Assembly (NCBI GenBank): GCA_033961575.1
Contig: CM066734.1
Span: forward strand, 84,404,501 to 84,468,500
DNA from: Aselliscus stoliczkanus
Lineage: Eukaryota; Chordata; Mammalia; Chiroptera; Hipposideridae
Length of the DNA: 64,000 bases
Reading direction: 5' to 3'
Shown: positions 11,541-20,932 of the stretch, one piece after another
Numbering within the stretch: position 1 is the stretch's first letter
Layout: the number at the start of each line of letters is the position of its first letter
Translations under genes and position numbers: made by a program
Notes under the pieces: model-generated
The model's input: the letters and a program-made list of their open reading frames with translations, nothing else
What the model was told of the DNA's origin: nothing
Databases searched by the model: none

Positions 11541-12809
11541 AAGTCAGGATTCTCCAAAGAAGCTGAACTAATAAGATATATGAAGATATAACTAAGAGGA
11601 GATGTACCATAGGACTGCTGTCTACAAGAGGGAGAACTGAGAAAGCTAGAGGTGTGATTCAGTTCCAATCCAAAGGCTTAAGTATTGGAGGCCAACAGTG
11701 TAAGCCCCAGTCTGTGTCTAAACGCTTGAGAATTCTGAGTATATAGAGATAGTGACCTCATCCTGACCTTTACTAAAATCAAATTCACAACGATGGTAGA
11801 GAACAAAGAATCTCATCTTACGGGTGCCAAAAAAGCTGTAATTGGTTTCATGGGACACTAAAAAGTATAAAAATAGAAACATCTGGGATAGGATTTTATA
11901 GTTTAGGAGTATAAAATGTTGAAGGACCCTAAGGTGTGAAAGAGAGAAAAGTACTAGTGCTTTGTTTTGGCAATGCATGGCTTAGCAGGTCAGTGACATG
12001 CATGAAAGAAAATCTGATGATAGGGTGATTATAATGTTAGAGAAGGGTGAGAAAACCAAGAGAGGGAGACATCACAAGGCATTTATAATCATTGGAGTTA
12101 GGGCCTAGTGTGAATTAGGCAGAGACAATAGGGACAAAAAAGAGGGAACAGCTGCAAAAGACATTTTAGAATTAGAATCAACAGGATAAGGGGTCAGATT
12201 AAATGTGCAGAGCAAAAGGGAAGAGGATAGTGAAAAAGTATGATTGTTTCTCTGTGTGGTATAGTCTAGTGAGAAACACAGAACACAGGGCTAGGTTTAC
12301 ATGGAAGGATGGTAGTCTTTTGATTTTAAATGTTGAAGTGCTATTGTGAGAATAGAGGTAAGATATCCAATAGACACTTGCAATTTGTAGTTTGGGAATA
12401 CATGTTGATGTGGGAGTCAACTTTTTAAGAAAAGAGACAGGAGATCTAGGCTAAAAGACCAAGAAGGAAGAGTCAGGGAGCTGTTCCCTAGATGTCCTAC
12501 GAAGTCCCTCTACCTCACAGATTGTATCACGTCAGATGCAAGGGAAACTGGGAAAGCATATTATATGAAAATTAAGAAGGCTTACATATAATAAAAATAT
12601 TTGTAATACCATTTAAATAAAACACTTGTAGACATATGAGCTCATTTGGTTCACACTAGATAGAAGGTATTTTCATTTCTTTCTATGGGAAGGAACTGAG
12701 GGAACTAAGGGAATTGAAGAGACAAAAGTCCCAAGTTCATGAATGGAAAGTAGAATTCAAACTTAAGTTACCTGAGGTATCTGTCAAATCCTGAATTCTT
12801 TTTACTAGG
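11541..12809. other. Intergenic, nothing recognised
   Basis: Purine-rich and AT-rich sequence without a supported gene. Parts may belong to the unnamed ancient repeat noted elsewhere, but I cannot delimit it. Confidence 0.4.
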
Positions 12810-13316
12810 ACAAATAAAAGCCAAAGTCCTTACAATGGCCTGTCAGGTCCTAGCATTTTGTTTGTTTGTTTTTCAATCAACCCTTACCTCTTTGAACTTA
12901 TCTCCTACTAGTCACCCCTCAAAACACCCATCCAGCTTAGTGTCCTCCTCGCTGTTCCTTGAACATGCCAGACATTATTCTACTTGAAGGACTTTGCACT
13001 CATCATTCCTTTTTCCTCAAATGCTCTTCCCCAGAATTCTCTCATCTTCTTCAAGTCTTTCCTCTACTGCCACCTTCTAAATGAGTTCTAGCACCATGCT
13101 CCTATTTCATGCTACAATACACTTTTCTTTGTCACTTTTTAACATATCTGATAACAAATCAGTGTATAAACAATATTGTTTGTTGTATGTTTACTCTTCT
13201 ACAAAGTAAGCTCCAGGCAGAGGGCAGGGATTTTTACCAGTTTGCACACGATTGTATTAGAAGCATGTTGAACAATGTCTAGCACTAATCAGAGCTCAAT
13301 AAAAATTAGTTGAACC
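12810..13316 (+). repeat. L2 LINE 3' end
   Basis: Follows the L2 3' region in order: 'gccaaagtccttacaatgg', 'catgccagacattattc', 'tttgcactcatcattcc', 'aaatgctcttcccca', then 'gtaagctccaggcagagg', and finally 'agagctcaataaaaatta' with 'gttgaa'. Highly diverged, non-coding. Confidence 0.75.
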
Positions 13317-13903
13317 CATGACCTTGGAGAAAGCTCCCTGTGTCCTGTGTTTGGAGCAGAAGACAGGCTGCAGTGGGTTCCACCATAATGCTGGTGAGAC
13401 ATGGGCCGGAGGAGAGGTGGTGAAGCTAGGCCACCCTCCTAAGAAATTTGGTGGTAAAGAAAGAAAGATCATAAAAAGGCTAATGAGGCAGAAGCAGAGT
13501 CAAGAAGTTTGATCTTCCCTATACATGAGGAAGACCTGAGCATGTTTGTAAGTTTAAGGAATCTGTATAGGAGAACAGGCTAAAGATGCAAGTCAGAAGG
13601 ATGAATATGGAGGGAAGAAAATTATAGAACTGTCTATGTGGTAAAATAAACTATTTATCCACCACCCCCATCACTCAAGAGCATTTCTTATAGTCCTGAA
13701 AATCCAAAGCAAAGGCAGATGGTACAGAGTTTCTGCTTCTGACAACTTGGGCTCCATGTTGAGAACATTACAGATATGAAAGAATTCAGCCAGAGGTTGT
13801 GCTGTTGCCCTAAAGCACCATGCAACATCTGAGATGTAGAAAAGATCCAACAGAGAAACCAGAATACTACATCTCATCATTTAAACATATCTTCTTAAAA
13901 TTA
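13317..13903. other. Intergenic, nothing recognised
   Basis: A 64-codon plus-strand frame at 13318-13512 has no recognisable motif and no splice or conservation evidence. I treat it as chance. Confidence 0.4.
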
Positions 13904-13911
13904 GACTAGAG

Positions 13912-14212
13912 TAGATGTCGGCCAACTGCGGCTCGTGAGCCATGTGCGGCTCTTTGGGTATGTTCCATCTCAAAAGTTTGCCGACCTGGAAGAGCCAATC
14001 CTGTCTCTCACAGCAATTTAAAAATTATTTGGAAGCCATAAATAGATTTTTACATAATCACCATTATGTGACTAATATCCTTTAAAAATTTTATATATGA
14101 AACTTCGATAGTTTTATTTTCATTTTCAATTTTACTTCAGAGCCTGCGAATTGTGAGCTGCAGTTTGCTGACTCCTGGCAGCTCTTCTGTCTCCAAAGTT
14201 TGCTGACTTCTG
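13912..14212. mobile_element. hAT-type MITE with 8-bp target duplication
   Basis: A 301-bp non-coding element flanked by the exact 8-bp direct repeat GACTAGAG (13904-13911 and 14213-14220), the duplication length of hAT transposition. Its termini are imperfect inverted repeats: TAGATGTCGGCCAACTG on the left against CAGAAGTCAGCAAACTT read inward from the right. An internal copy near the right end ('gagctgcagtttgctgac', about 14156) pairs even better with the left terminus. No transposase, so it moved by enzyme supplied elsewhere. Confidence 0.85.
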
Positions 14213-14572
14213 GACTAGAGCAATGTGACTCACTCCAGTAGCCAATATATACTCATACAGATGAGGATGCCCCACACAGGTAGCTGGGCATATTCCTGTG
14301 TGGTGTGTGGGCTTGCAGAAGGCCCTTAGAAGTGTAATATATGTAGCTAATAGGCTTTCAGACTTTCTCTCTCAAAATGCACTTCTTGAGGGTGATCACA
14401 TAGACACATGCTGATCCAGGGATAATGGCCTTCAATTATAGTTAAAGGTCATATGTGATTGATCCCTTTTTTCCTGGGCATGTAATAGCCACTGCCCTAC
14501 TCCTGGGCCCTAGAGAAAATGTGTCACCCATTGAGGAAGATTTGGTGGCAGCAAATCTGTGAACAGTCTCTT

Positions 14573-14684
14573 TCAGCATTTTTTTTTTTTTTGAGGCAGT
14601 GTCACTGGCCCTCATATGTGGGACTCGAACCGGGGCTGCTGGCTTCCCAAGCCAGCGCTTAACCGCCACGCCACTTGGCTGGCC
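14573..14684 (-). mobile_element. Short tRNA-headed SINE
   Basis: Reverse complement of the short SINE: T-run at 14579-14592, then 'gaggcagtgtcactggcc', with GGGCCAGCCAAGTGGCG at the right end. Imperfect 16-bp direct repeats CTGTGAACAGTCTCTT (14557-14572) and CTGTGGGCAGTCTCTT (14685-14700) flank it. Confidence 0.9.
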
Positions 14685-14935
14685 CTGTGGGCAGTCTCTT
14701 ATAGTGCACGATGACACCATGGAAAAAACAGTTCCCTGGATCTCTGGAGTCATTTGTCTGATTGTGCCCATTATGAACGGACAGCCTTTACACTATATGC
14801 ACAGTACATACAACTCTCTCCTTTGGATCCTGTGTTCCAACTTCTTTTGGGAAGATGGGACTTTTGAAAATTGTGACATTGATTTAAAAAAAATCAAATT
14901 GAATGTGTTGAGGTCAACCATAAAAAGAAAGTAAT

Positions 14936-15190
14936 TACAAACCTTTATTGAACACTTTATGCTTGTCAGACCCTGTGTTCATTGTTTTTCCTGGATCATC
15001 TAATTTCATGCTCAAACAGCCCCATGAAATATGTATCACTGTCATCTTCCTTTTATAGATTAAAAAAACAGAGGCTTAGGCACATTCAGTAATTTGCTCA
15101 AGACACAATTAGTTGGCTATAGAATCAGCACTTAACCTAACAGTCTAGCTTTCGAGCTCATGCTTTTCACTGGGGCACTGTAACTTCCTG
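14936..15190 (+). repeat. MIR relic
   Basis: Full-length-like MIR order: 'cctttattgaacactttatg', 'ctaatttcatgctcaaaca', 'ccttttatagattaaaaaaa', 'gaggcttaggcacattcag', 'aatttgctcaagacacaat' and the terminal 'gctcatgcttttcac'. Its 3' third is the unit multiplied in the adjacent tandem array. Confidence 0.75.
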
Positions 15191-15336
15191 TGACGTTTAC
15201 AATTAGTTGGCTATAGAATCAGCACTTAACCCAATTAAGTGCACAATTAGTTGGCTATAGAATCAGCACTTAACCCAACAGTCTAGCTTTCGAACTCATG
15301 CTTTTCACTGTGGCACTGTAACTTCCTGTGAAGTTT
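15105..15336. repeat. Local tandem duplication of a MIR 3' end
   Basis: A unit beginning ACAATTAGTTGGCTATAGAA occurs three times, at 15105, 15199 and 15243. The first and third units are about 94 bp and nearly identical through to 'cttcctgtgaMgttt'. The middle one is a 44-bp partial unit. Few differences between copies indicate a recent local duplication inside an ancient repeat. Confidence 0.9.
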
Positions 15337-15945
15337 AGAAGTCTTATCCCTTTGGCATGGGAATAGAGAGATTTACTGTCCCTTTAGGCTCTACCATAGA
15401 GAAGTTCTTGAATTACTAGTAAGAGTCTCTCCATGTAAGTCTCCAAACAGATGATTTGAAATGTTCTTTGTATGGATGTTTCTAATTTTGCATCACTTTT
15501 TTATTCAGTAGCAGATTATATATGGGTTTTGTTATTTAGGTTTAAGCTCTGGAGTGATCTTATAAGCAGGACATTAACACATGTAATATGAGTAAGAATA
15601 ACAGTTAGCCATGAATAATCATTTTGTTTCCAGCAATTTTGAGTTTTTGGTAGGGTAAAAATATATATACGAGCGTATATAGATACATGCTCAGATCAGG
15701 TGAATTAACAATCAGATGGTTGAAAGCTAACTGGTCAAATCAGTAATTTATTTGAAACTGTGAATTGCCTGAAAAGAGCAGCATTTCCCATCAACAGTGT
15801 TCATGCAGTAACATTAGTGTTGCTACGAAGTAGATATGCAACTTTTTGCACCCGCCATGTATCAGGAAGGGGGAAATGAGGGGTTAATTTTGATTCCTAA
15901 GCAAACTGTGTGATGATTTTGCAAAAATTTATAGTACCTTGTTTT
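15337..15945. other. Intergenic, nothing recognised
   Basis: AT-rich sequence with no gene or nameable repeat. It ends at the target duplication of the L1 at 15960. Confidence 0.45.
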
Positions 15946-16280
15946 TAGAATTTGTATTTCTTTTTTATTAGTTTCAGGTGTAGAATACAATGCAATAGTT
16001 ATACTCTTTACCCCCCCAAAGTGACAACCCCCCTCCCCCAGTTCGCCACCCCACTCCTCCCCCTCCCCCCCATATCATACATATCTATTACAATTCCTTT
16101 GACTCCCTTCCACAGTATACTCCACATCCCGGGACTATCTATATATTCAGTTACAGTTGGCATACAATATTATACAACATCAGCTTCAGGTGTACAGTGC
16201 AGTGATCAAGCCTCTACTCCATCCATGAAGTGGTCTCCCTAACAAGACATGTGACTATCTGACATCTGACATGCTACAAA

Positions 16281-16690
16281 ATTTTTACAACATTATTATA
16301 TTCCCTGAACTGTGTTTCATATCCCTGTGGCAATACTGTAGTTGTCTATTTATGCTGTCTAATCCCTTCTCCTTCCCCCTTATCCCCACCCCCTCCCAAC
16401 TAGCAACCCTCAGTTTTTCCTCTATATCTATGAGTCTGTTTACTTTGATCATTCATTCAGTTTTTCAGATTCCACATATAAGTAAGATCATATGGTATTT
16501 GTCTTTCTCCGACTGACTTATTTCACTTAACATAATAGACTCTTCACAACATTATCAATTATATTCCCAGAGCTGTCCCCATATCCTTGTGGCAACATTG
16601 TAGTCACCCATCTACGCTGTCCAAAACCTTCCCCCTCTCCCTCATCCCCACTCCCTCCCAGCCAGCAACCATCAGTTTTTCCTTTATATC
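16281..16690 (-). repeat. Duplicated segment inside the L1 3'UTR
   Basis: About 140 bp at 16281-16430 ('acaacattatta', 'ccctgtggcaatactgtag', 'gctgtctaatcccttc', 'tagcaaccctcag') recurs at about 16547-16686 ('acaacattatca', 'ccttgtggcaacattgtag', 'gctgtccaaaaccttc', 'cagcaaccatcag'), same orientation, roughly 20% diverged. The second copy abuts the ORF2 break point near 16690, so the duplication may be linked to the internal deletion. Confidence 0.8.
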
Positions 16691-17265
16691 TGCTTGATAT
16701 GACTTCAATCTTCTTAAATTTACTGAGACTTGTTTTGTGGCCTAACGTGGTCTATCTTGGAAAATGTCCCATGTGTACTTGAGAAGAATGTATATTCTGT
16801 TTATTCAGGGTGAAATGCTCTAAAAATATCAACGAAGTCCAGCTGGTCTAAAGTGTCACTTAAGGCCCCTCTTTCTGTGTTGATTTTCTGTCTAAAGGAT
16901 CTGTCCATTGGTGACAATGGTGTGTTGGAGTCCCCTACTATGATAGTGTTACTGTTGATCTCTGTCTTTATGTCTGTCAAAATCTGTTATATGTGATTAG
17001 GAGTTCCTATGTTGAGTGCATAGATGTTTATTAGGGTTATAGTGCCCTTCTTTGTCTTTTATTGTAGTCATTTTAAAGTCTATTTTGTCCAAAATAAGCA
17101 TTGGTACTGCAGCTTTTTTTTTTTTTCCCATTTCCATTTGCATGAAATATCCTATTCCATCTGTAAACAGCATATACATGTGTCCTATTTTCTTATCCAC
17201 TCAGCCACTCTCTGTCTTTTCACATTCACATTTAAAATGATTATTGATAGGTGCATATATATTGC
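16690..17265 (-). pseudogene. L1 ORF2 endonuclease remnant
   Basis: The minus-strand translation resembles the L1 apurinic-type endonuclease. It begins at an ATG near 17264 (MAI... then LSII.LNVN), continues with fragments such as RVAEWI and VPMLILDKIDFK, then DKEGHY, and runs on to the HKTSLN-like region near 16700. There is an internal deletion before the VPMLILD segment, frameshifts and stops, and no polymerase domain follows. In an intact L1 this enzyme nicks target DNA; this copy cannot. Confidence 0.75.
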
Positions 17266-17324
17266 CATTTTGTTATTTGTATTCCTGGTCTTCCTGGGTT
17301 AGCTTGTTTACCCCTTTCTTTTGT

Positions 17325-18204
17325 TTAAAAAATCCCTTTTAACATTTCTTGGAATGCTGGCTTGGTGGTAATGAATTCCTTAAGCTTATTCTTTTCTGAG
17401 AAGCTCTTTATTTCTCCTTCAATTTTAAGTGATAGCCATGCTGGGTAGAGCAATCTTGGTTTTAGGCCTTTATTTTGTGTCACTTTGAATATCTCCTGCC
17501 ACTCCCTTCTGGCCTGCAGAGTTTCTGTAGACAAGCCAGCTGTTAATCTAACAGGAGTTCCTTTGTATGTAACCTGCTGTCTTTCTCTTGCTGCCTCTTG
17601 GATTCTGTCTCTGTCTTTAACCTTTGCCATTTTAACTATGATGTATCTTGGTATGGACCTGTTTGGGTTCAGCTTGTTTGGAACCCTCTGCACTTCCTGG
17701 GCATGTATATTGATTTCCTTCACCAGGGTAGGGAAGTTTTCAGTCATTATTTTTTCAAATACATTCTCAACTCCTTGCTTCTTTCTCTTCTCCTTCTGGT
17801 ATTTCTATGAGTCGAAAGTGATTGCGTTTCACCTTGTCCCATAGGGCTCTTGAACTATTTTCATTGTTTTTTATTCTTTGGTCTTTTTGTTGTGCCAACT
17901 GGGTGATTTCTGCTATTTTGTCTTCCAAATCGCTGATCCGCTCCTCTGTTTCATCTACTCTACTGGTGATTCCTTCGAGTGTGTTCTTCATTTCAGTTAT
18001 TGTATTCTTTAGTTCTAATATATAATACAGTTTTATGATTTCTTTATCCTTCTTTATGTCCTCACTAAGTTCCTTAAACATTCTTATCATCAGTGTTCTA
18101 AACTCTGTCTCTGAAAGGTTGGCTCCCTCTGTTTCATTTAGTTCCATTTCTAGAGGTTTCTTCTGATCTTTTACTTGTGACATGTTTCTTTGTTTCCCCA
18201 TTCT
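17325..18204 (-). pseudogene. L1 ORF1 protein, frameshifted
   Basis: Two overlapping minus-strand frames make up an L1 ORF1 (RNA-binding chaperone of the L1 particle). The N-terminal part (18204 to about 17767; start Met in MGKQRNMSQ) is a Glu/Lys-rich coiled coil with heptads such as ISDLEDKIAEI. The C-terminal part (17747 to 17325) holds the conserved RNA-binding and C-terminal domains, with PRYIIVK, YKGTPVRL and LQARREWQEIFKV. A frameshift around 17750-17780 separates them. Otherwise both halves are open, suggesting a fairly young copy. Confidence 0.85.
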
Positions 18205-18349
18205 GGCTGTCACTCTGGGATTGCTTTGATGTATTAGATAGATCACCAGGAGAGCCCTGGCTGGATCACGCAGGCCCACAGCTCACGGCCCAACACTCCC
18301 AGGAAAACTGCCAGTCTCAGCCTGCCCCAATCAGCTGCTCACAGATCAG

Positions 18350-18655
18350 GCCGAGCAGCCCGACAACCAATCACCAGCCTGGCAACTCTGCAAGCGCAGT
18401 TCGGAGAGCAGGGACCCGAGGCGGCTTGCATACTTCCGCATCTCAATGAGAAGCCTGTTGGAGCCAGAGCACGCCCACCAGGCATTTCCCTGGCAACACA
18501 GCACAAGCCATGCGGAGGGTGGGGATCCGAGGCCGCTGGTGCACTCCCGGGTCTCAGTGAGCAGCCTGTTGGAGCCGGAGGGCACCCGCCCAGCGTTTCC
18601 TGGCAACGCAGTATAAGCCGGGTGGAGGGTGGGGATCCAAGGCCGCATGCGAGCG
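18350..18655 (-). repeat. Tandem repeats in the L1 5'UTR
   Basis: Units of about 111 bp start at 18441 (TCTCAATGAGAAGCCTGTTG) and 18552 (TCTCAGTGAGCAGCCTGTTG), each running through 'ggagccRgag', 'cctggcaac' and 'ggagggtggggatcc'. A diverged partial unit precedes at about 18350-18440, and the last unit runs into an alternating CG/CA tract. GC- and CpG-rich, at the place where an L1 carries its promoter. Confidence 0.8.
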
Positions 18656-18705
18656 CGCACGCGCGCGCACACATGCATACATGCACACACGCACACACAC
18701 ACTTC
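18650..18705. repeat. Alternating CG/CA tract
   Basis: Alternating purine-pyrimidine run of gcgcac, cgcgcg, acacat and acacac type within the L1 5'UTR. Such tracts can adopt Z-DNA. The overlapping Cys/Val-rich minus-strand frames are artefacts of it. Confidence 0.8.
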
Positions 18706-19369
18706 TGCACCAATTCCACCAGACCAATGAGGTCTAGGACCTGATCCTTTGTGGGAGGGCCCAAGCCCGACAAAATGGCGTCCTCCCTACACCGCTCGCG
18801 TGTAGGCTCCACACCATGGGAACAACTGTCCAAAAACCTCCAGCCTTTGCACCGAAGGTGCTCAGTTCAGTCCGTCCCCACAGGCTCCTGGGCCCGGCTC
18901 ACACAGCCACTCCCTCCACCAGTAGCCAGGTAAGAGCTCACCGGCGAGCAGGCCTGGATGCTGGCCCCACTGATTCTCCAGCTGCTCCCCGCCTCATCGA
19001 GCTGAGCAAAGAGAATCCTCACTAATTTATTGCCAGCTATATTAGAACTCCTCTTCCCGGCAAAGGAACTCTAGGCTGGTGAGCTTGGAGTGCAGCCAGA
19101 GGGTCTCTCCCCCAACCGGAGAAGCCTCCCCACAGCTGGGGCTTCCCTCATGGGGCTCGCCCTCTCTCGTCTCCGCCCGTCCTACCAGACCCGACGTGGC
19201 CTCCTCTTTAAGTTTTTTGTTTAGTGGTTCTGTTCCTCCAGTGTTCCGGGGACCTCCAGGGTTGAATGCTGTATAATTTGCTTGTAATTTTGGTGTGATC
19301 CTGGGAGGTAGTTAGCACAGCGTCTGTCTATTCCGCTGTTTTACCGGAATTTCTAGAATTTGTATTTTT

Positions 19370-19470
19370 TTTTTTTTTTTGAGGGCAGTGTCACTGGCCC
19401 TCATATGTGGGATCCCAACTGGGGCCGCCAGCCTCCCAAGCCAGCGCCCAACGCGCCACCCGGCCGGCCC
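19370..19470 (-). mobile_element. Short SINE nested in the L1 target duplication
   Basis: Reverse-complement short SINE: T-run (about 19365-19380), 'gagggcagtgtcactggcc', ending CGGCCGGCCC at 19470. Exact 16-bp repeats TAGAATTTGTATTTTT lie at 19354-19369 and 19471-19486. That same string borders the far end of the L1 (15946), so the SINE landed in the L1's own duplicated target, giving three copies of it. Confidence 0.92.
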
Positions 19471-19486
19471 TAGAATTTGTATTTTT

Positions 19487-20224
19487 GATAACAAATTCAT
19501 TTCAGTGGATTATACTTGACTTGGTAGGCAGTATTTTAATTTTAAAATGTTACCTCTAGCTCTAAGTGAATTATTCAAAAGTGGGCCCCAAATTACTGTT
19601 TTCTAATATTAGTTATGTGTTGTAATACCTGTACACTCGATGGTGGTTTTTATATTTTACTGCATTTTAAGCAGTTTTACTTTAACCCTTACTTTTTAAT
19701 CTTTTTATTCAGTACTTTTTAAACATGTGATGTCCTTCATGGCCTGCCTACATTTTCATCACTTTTCAATTGATTTTTTCTTTTATATCTTATAAACATC
19801 CTCTTCATGAAGAAAATATAAAATGTGTATAGATGTATGACTTGTTGATATTTCTGCAATGTGTATTAATGTAAATATCCATTTTTTGCTAATAATTGAA
19901 GCATTATTGCACCATTGACCATTTTTGCAGAAATACATAATAGTTATCCCTTAGTTTGACTATTTATTGTTTGCAAGGGGAGAATAGGCATGATCAACTA
20001 CAATTCTTCAAAATCAATTACTGGAGATCATTTTTAATGAGTTCTTCCTTCCTATCAATTTTTAAAGCTAACTTATTTTACTCTTTTAGATTTCTGAAAC
20101 TGTTCTTTACTGCCATCAATGAGATGCAGTGACCGTGGTTTAAACTAACTGTGTACCAAAGAGGAAAGCTGTACTTTGGTGGCATCATGGATATGACAAG
20201 GAGGACGCTGGGGATGATACAAGG
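19487..20224. other. Intergenic, nothing recognised
   Basis: AT-rich sequence with no gene or named repeat. Confidence 0.45.
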
Positions 20225-20445
20225 ACAATGATACTATTTATTGTGAGTTACTATGTGCTAACAGCTTTACTTAACTAATTTCTCACAGCCGTCACACAAC
20301 GGTGTTTACCGATTCTGTCTCTCATTTTACAGACGAGGAACCTGTAATCTAGTCAGGTTGCCCAAGATCATTCAGACATGACACTGCAGGAGGGTTTCAA
20401 GTCTGAGGCAGTGTCCCTTTGCAGTTTAAACCACGGCACAATAGG
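20225..20445 (+). repeat. MIR relic
   Basis: MIR order is visible: 'ttactatgtgctaacagc', 'taatttctcacagccgtca', 'cattttacagacgaggaac', 'ggttgcccaagatcattca' and 'gcaggagggtttcaagtctg'. Confidence 0.7.
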
Positions 20446-20926
20446 GTCTCCCAGTTACATGGTGAAAGGGCCTCCACTGTAACGTCCGGTTCCTCCCCAC
20501 ACTCCCGAGTCATGGCTGATATGTTCCCACCACTCCTCAGGTAACCATGATTCAAAGCAGGTTGGCAGCTTTTCTTTCAAAACCACTCAGGATTACCCAT
20601 TTTAAAAGCCCCCCCTTTTTTTCCCATATGTACTGGTATGGTTGCCATTTTCTGTCTGCCTCTTCATAGTTCTGTGGAATGAACGTAAGCAGAAAGCCAC
20701 TATCCATAATCTCTTTTTTTAATTTTATTTTAATAATACTATGATATACCCTGATATAAGGAGAGGAAATACTGTCACTTTATTTGAGCCTCTTTAGAAA
20801 AAGTCCAATAGCAAATGGATTTGATGCTATTTCACTTTGTAGGAGAAAAGAACACCTTTCTATTACTCAGTGATGAATCTAATGATAAAATCTAGACAGA
20901 GCCAGAGCTGTAATTTTGTTAACATT

Positions 20927-20932
20927 TTTATT
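20927..20932 (-). promoter_or_regulatory. Candidate distal poly(A) signal
   Basis: AATAAA on the minus strand. Downstream of it (20925 leftwards) comes a T/G-containing stretch 'ctctggctctgtctag', acceptable as a cleavage-stimulating element. Another canonical hexamer lies further on at about 20774-20779, so the exact end is open. Confidence 0.45.

Larger units (their letters stand above)
15960..19353 (-). mobile_element. L1 copy lacking the reverse transcriptase region
   Basis: Reading the minus strand from 19353: a GC-rich 5'UTR with tandem repeats (to about 18280), ORF1 (to 17325), the start of ORF2 (endonuclease part, to about 16690), then directly the 3'UTR (to 15960) with the usual '...tgaaactaat' end. 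Most of ORF2, including the whole reverse transcriptase, is missing, so the element is about 3.4 kb instead of the usual 6 kb or more. The string TAGAATTTGTATTT lies at both ends (15946-15959 and 19354-19367), so the copy appears to be a complete insertion with its own target duplication and not two separate fragments. The internal loss happened either before insertion (a non-autonomous L1) or afterwards. Confidence 0.85.

Noticed and set aside
13318..13512. 64-codon plus-strand frame after the L2 end
   Set aside because: No motif, no splice sites and no start context worth noting; expected by chance in 64 kb.
18181..18279. Further upstream start for L1 ORF1 (frame opens at 18279)
   Set aside because: The extension upstream of MGKQRNMSQ has no similarity to ORF1 and runs into the 5'UTR; the Met near 18204 fits the family better.
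18339..18833. 164-codon minus-strand frame with Cys/Val/Ala-rich middle
   Set aside because: It sits in the L1 5'UTR, and the middle is translated from the alternating CG/CA tract. A second frame is open as well.
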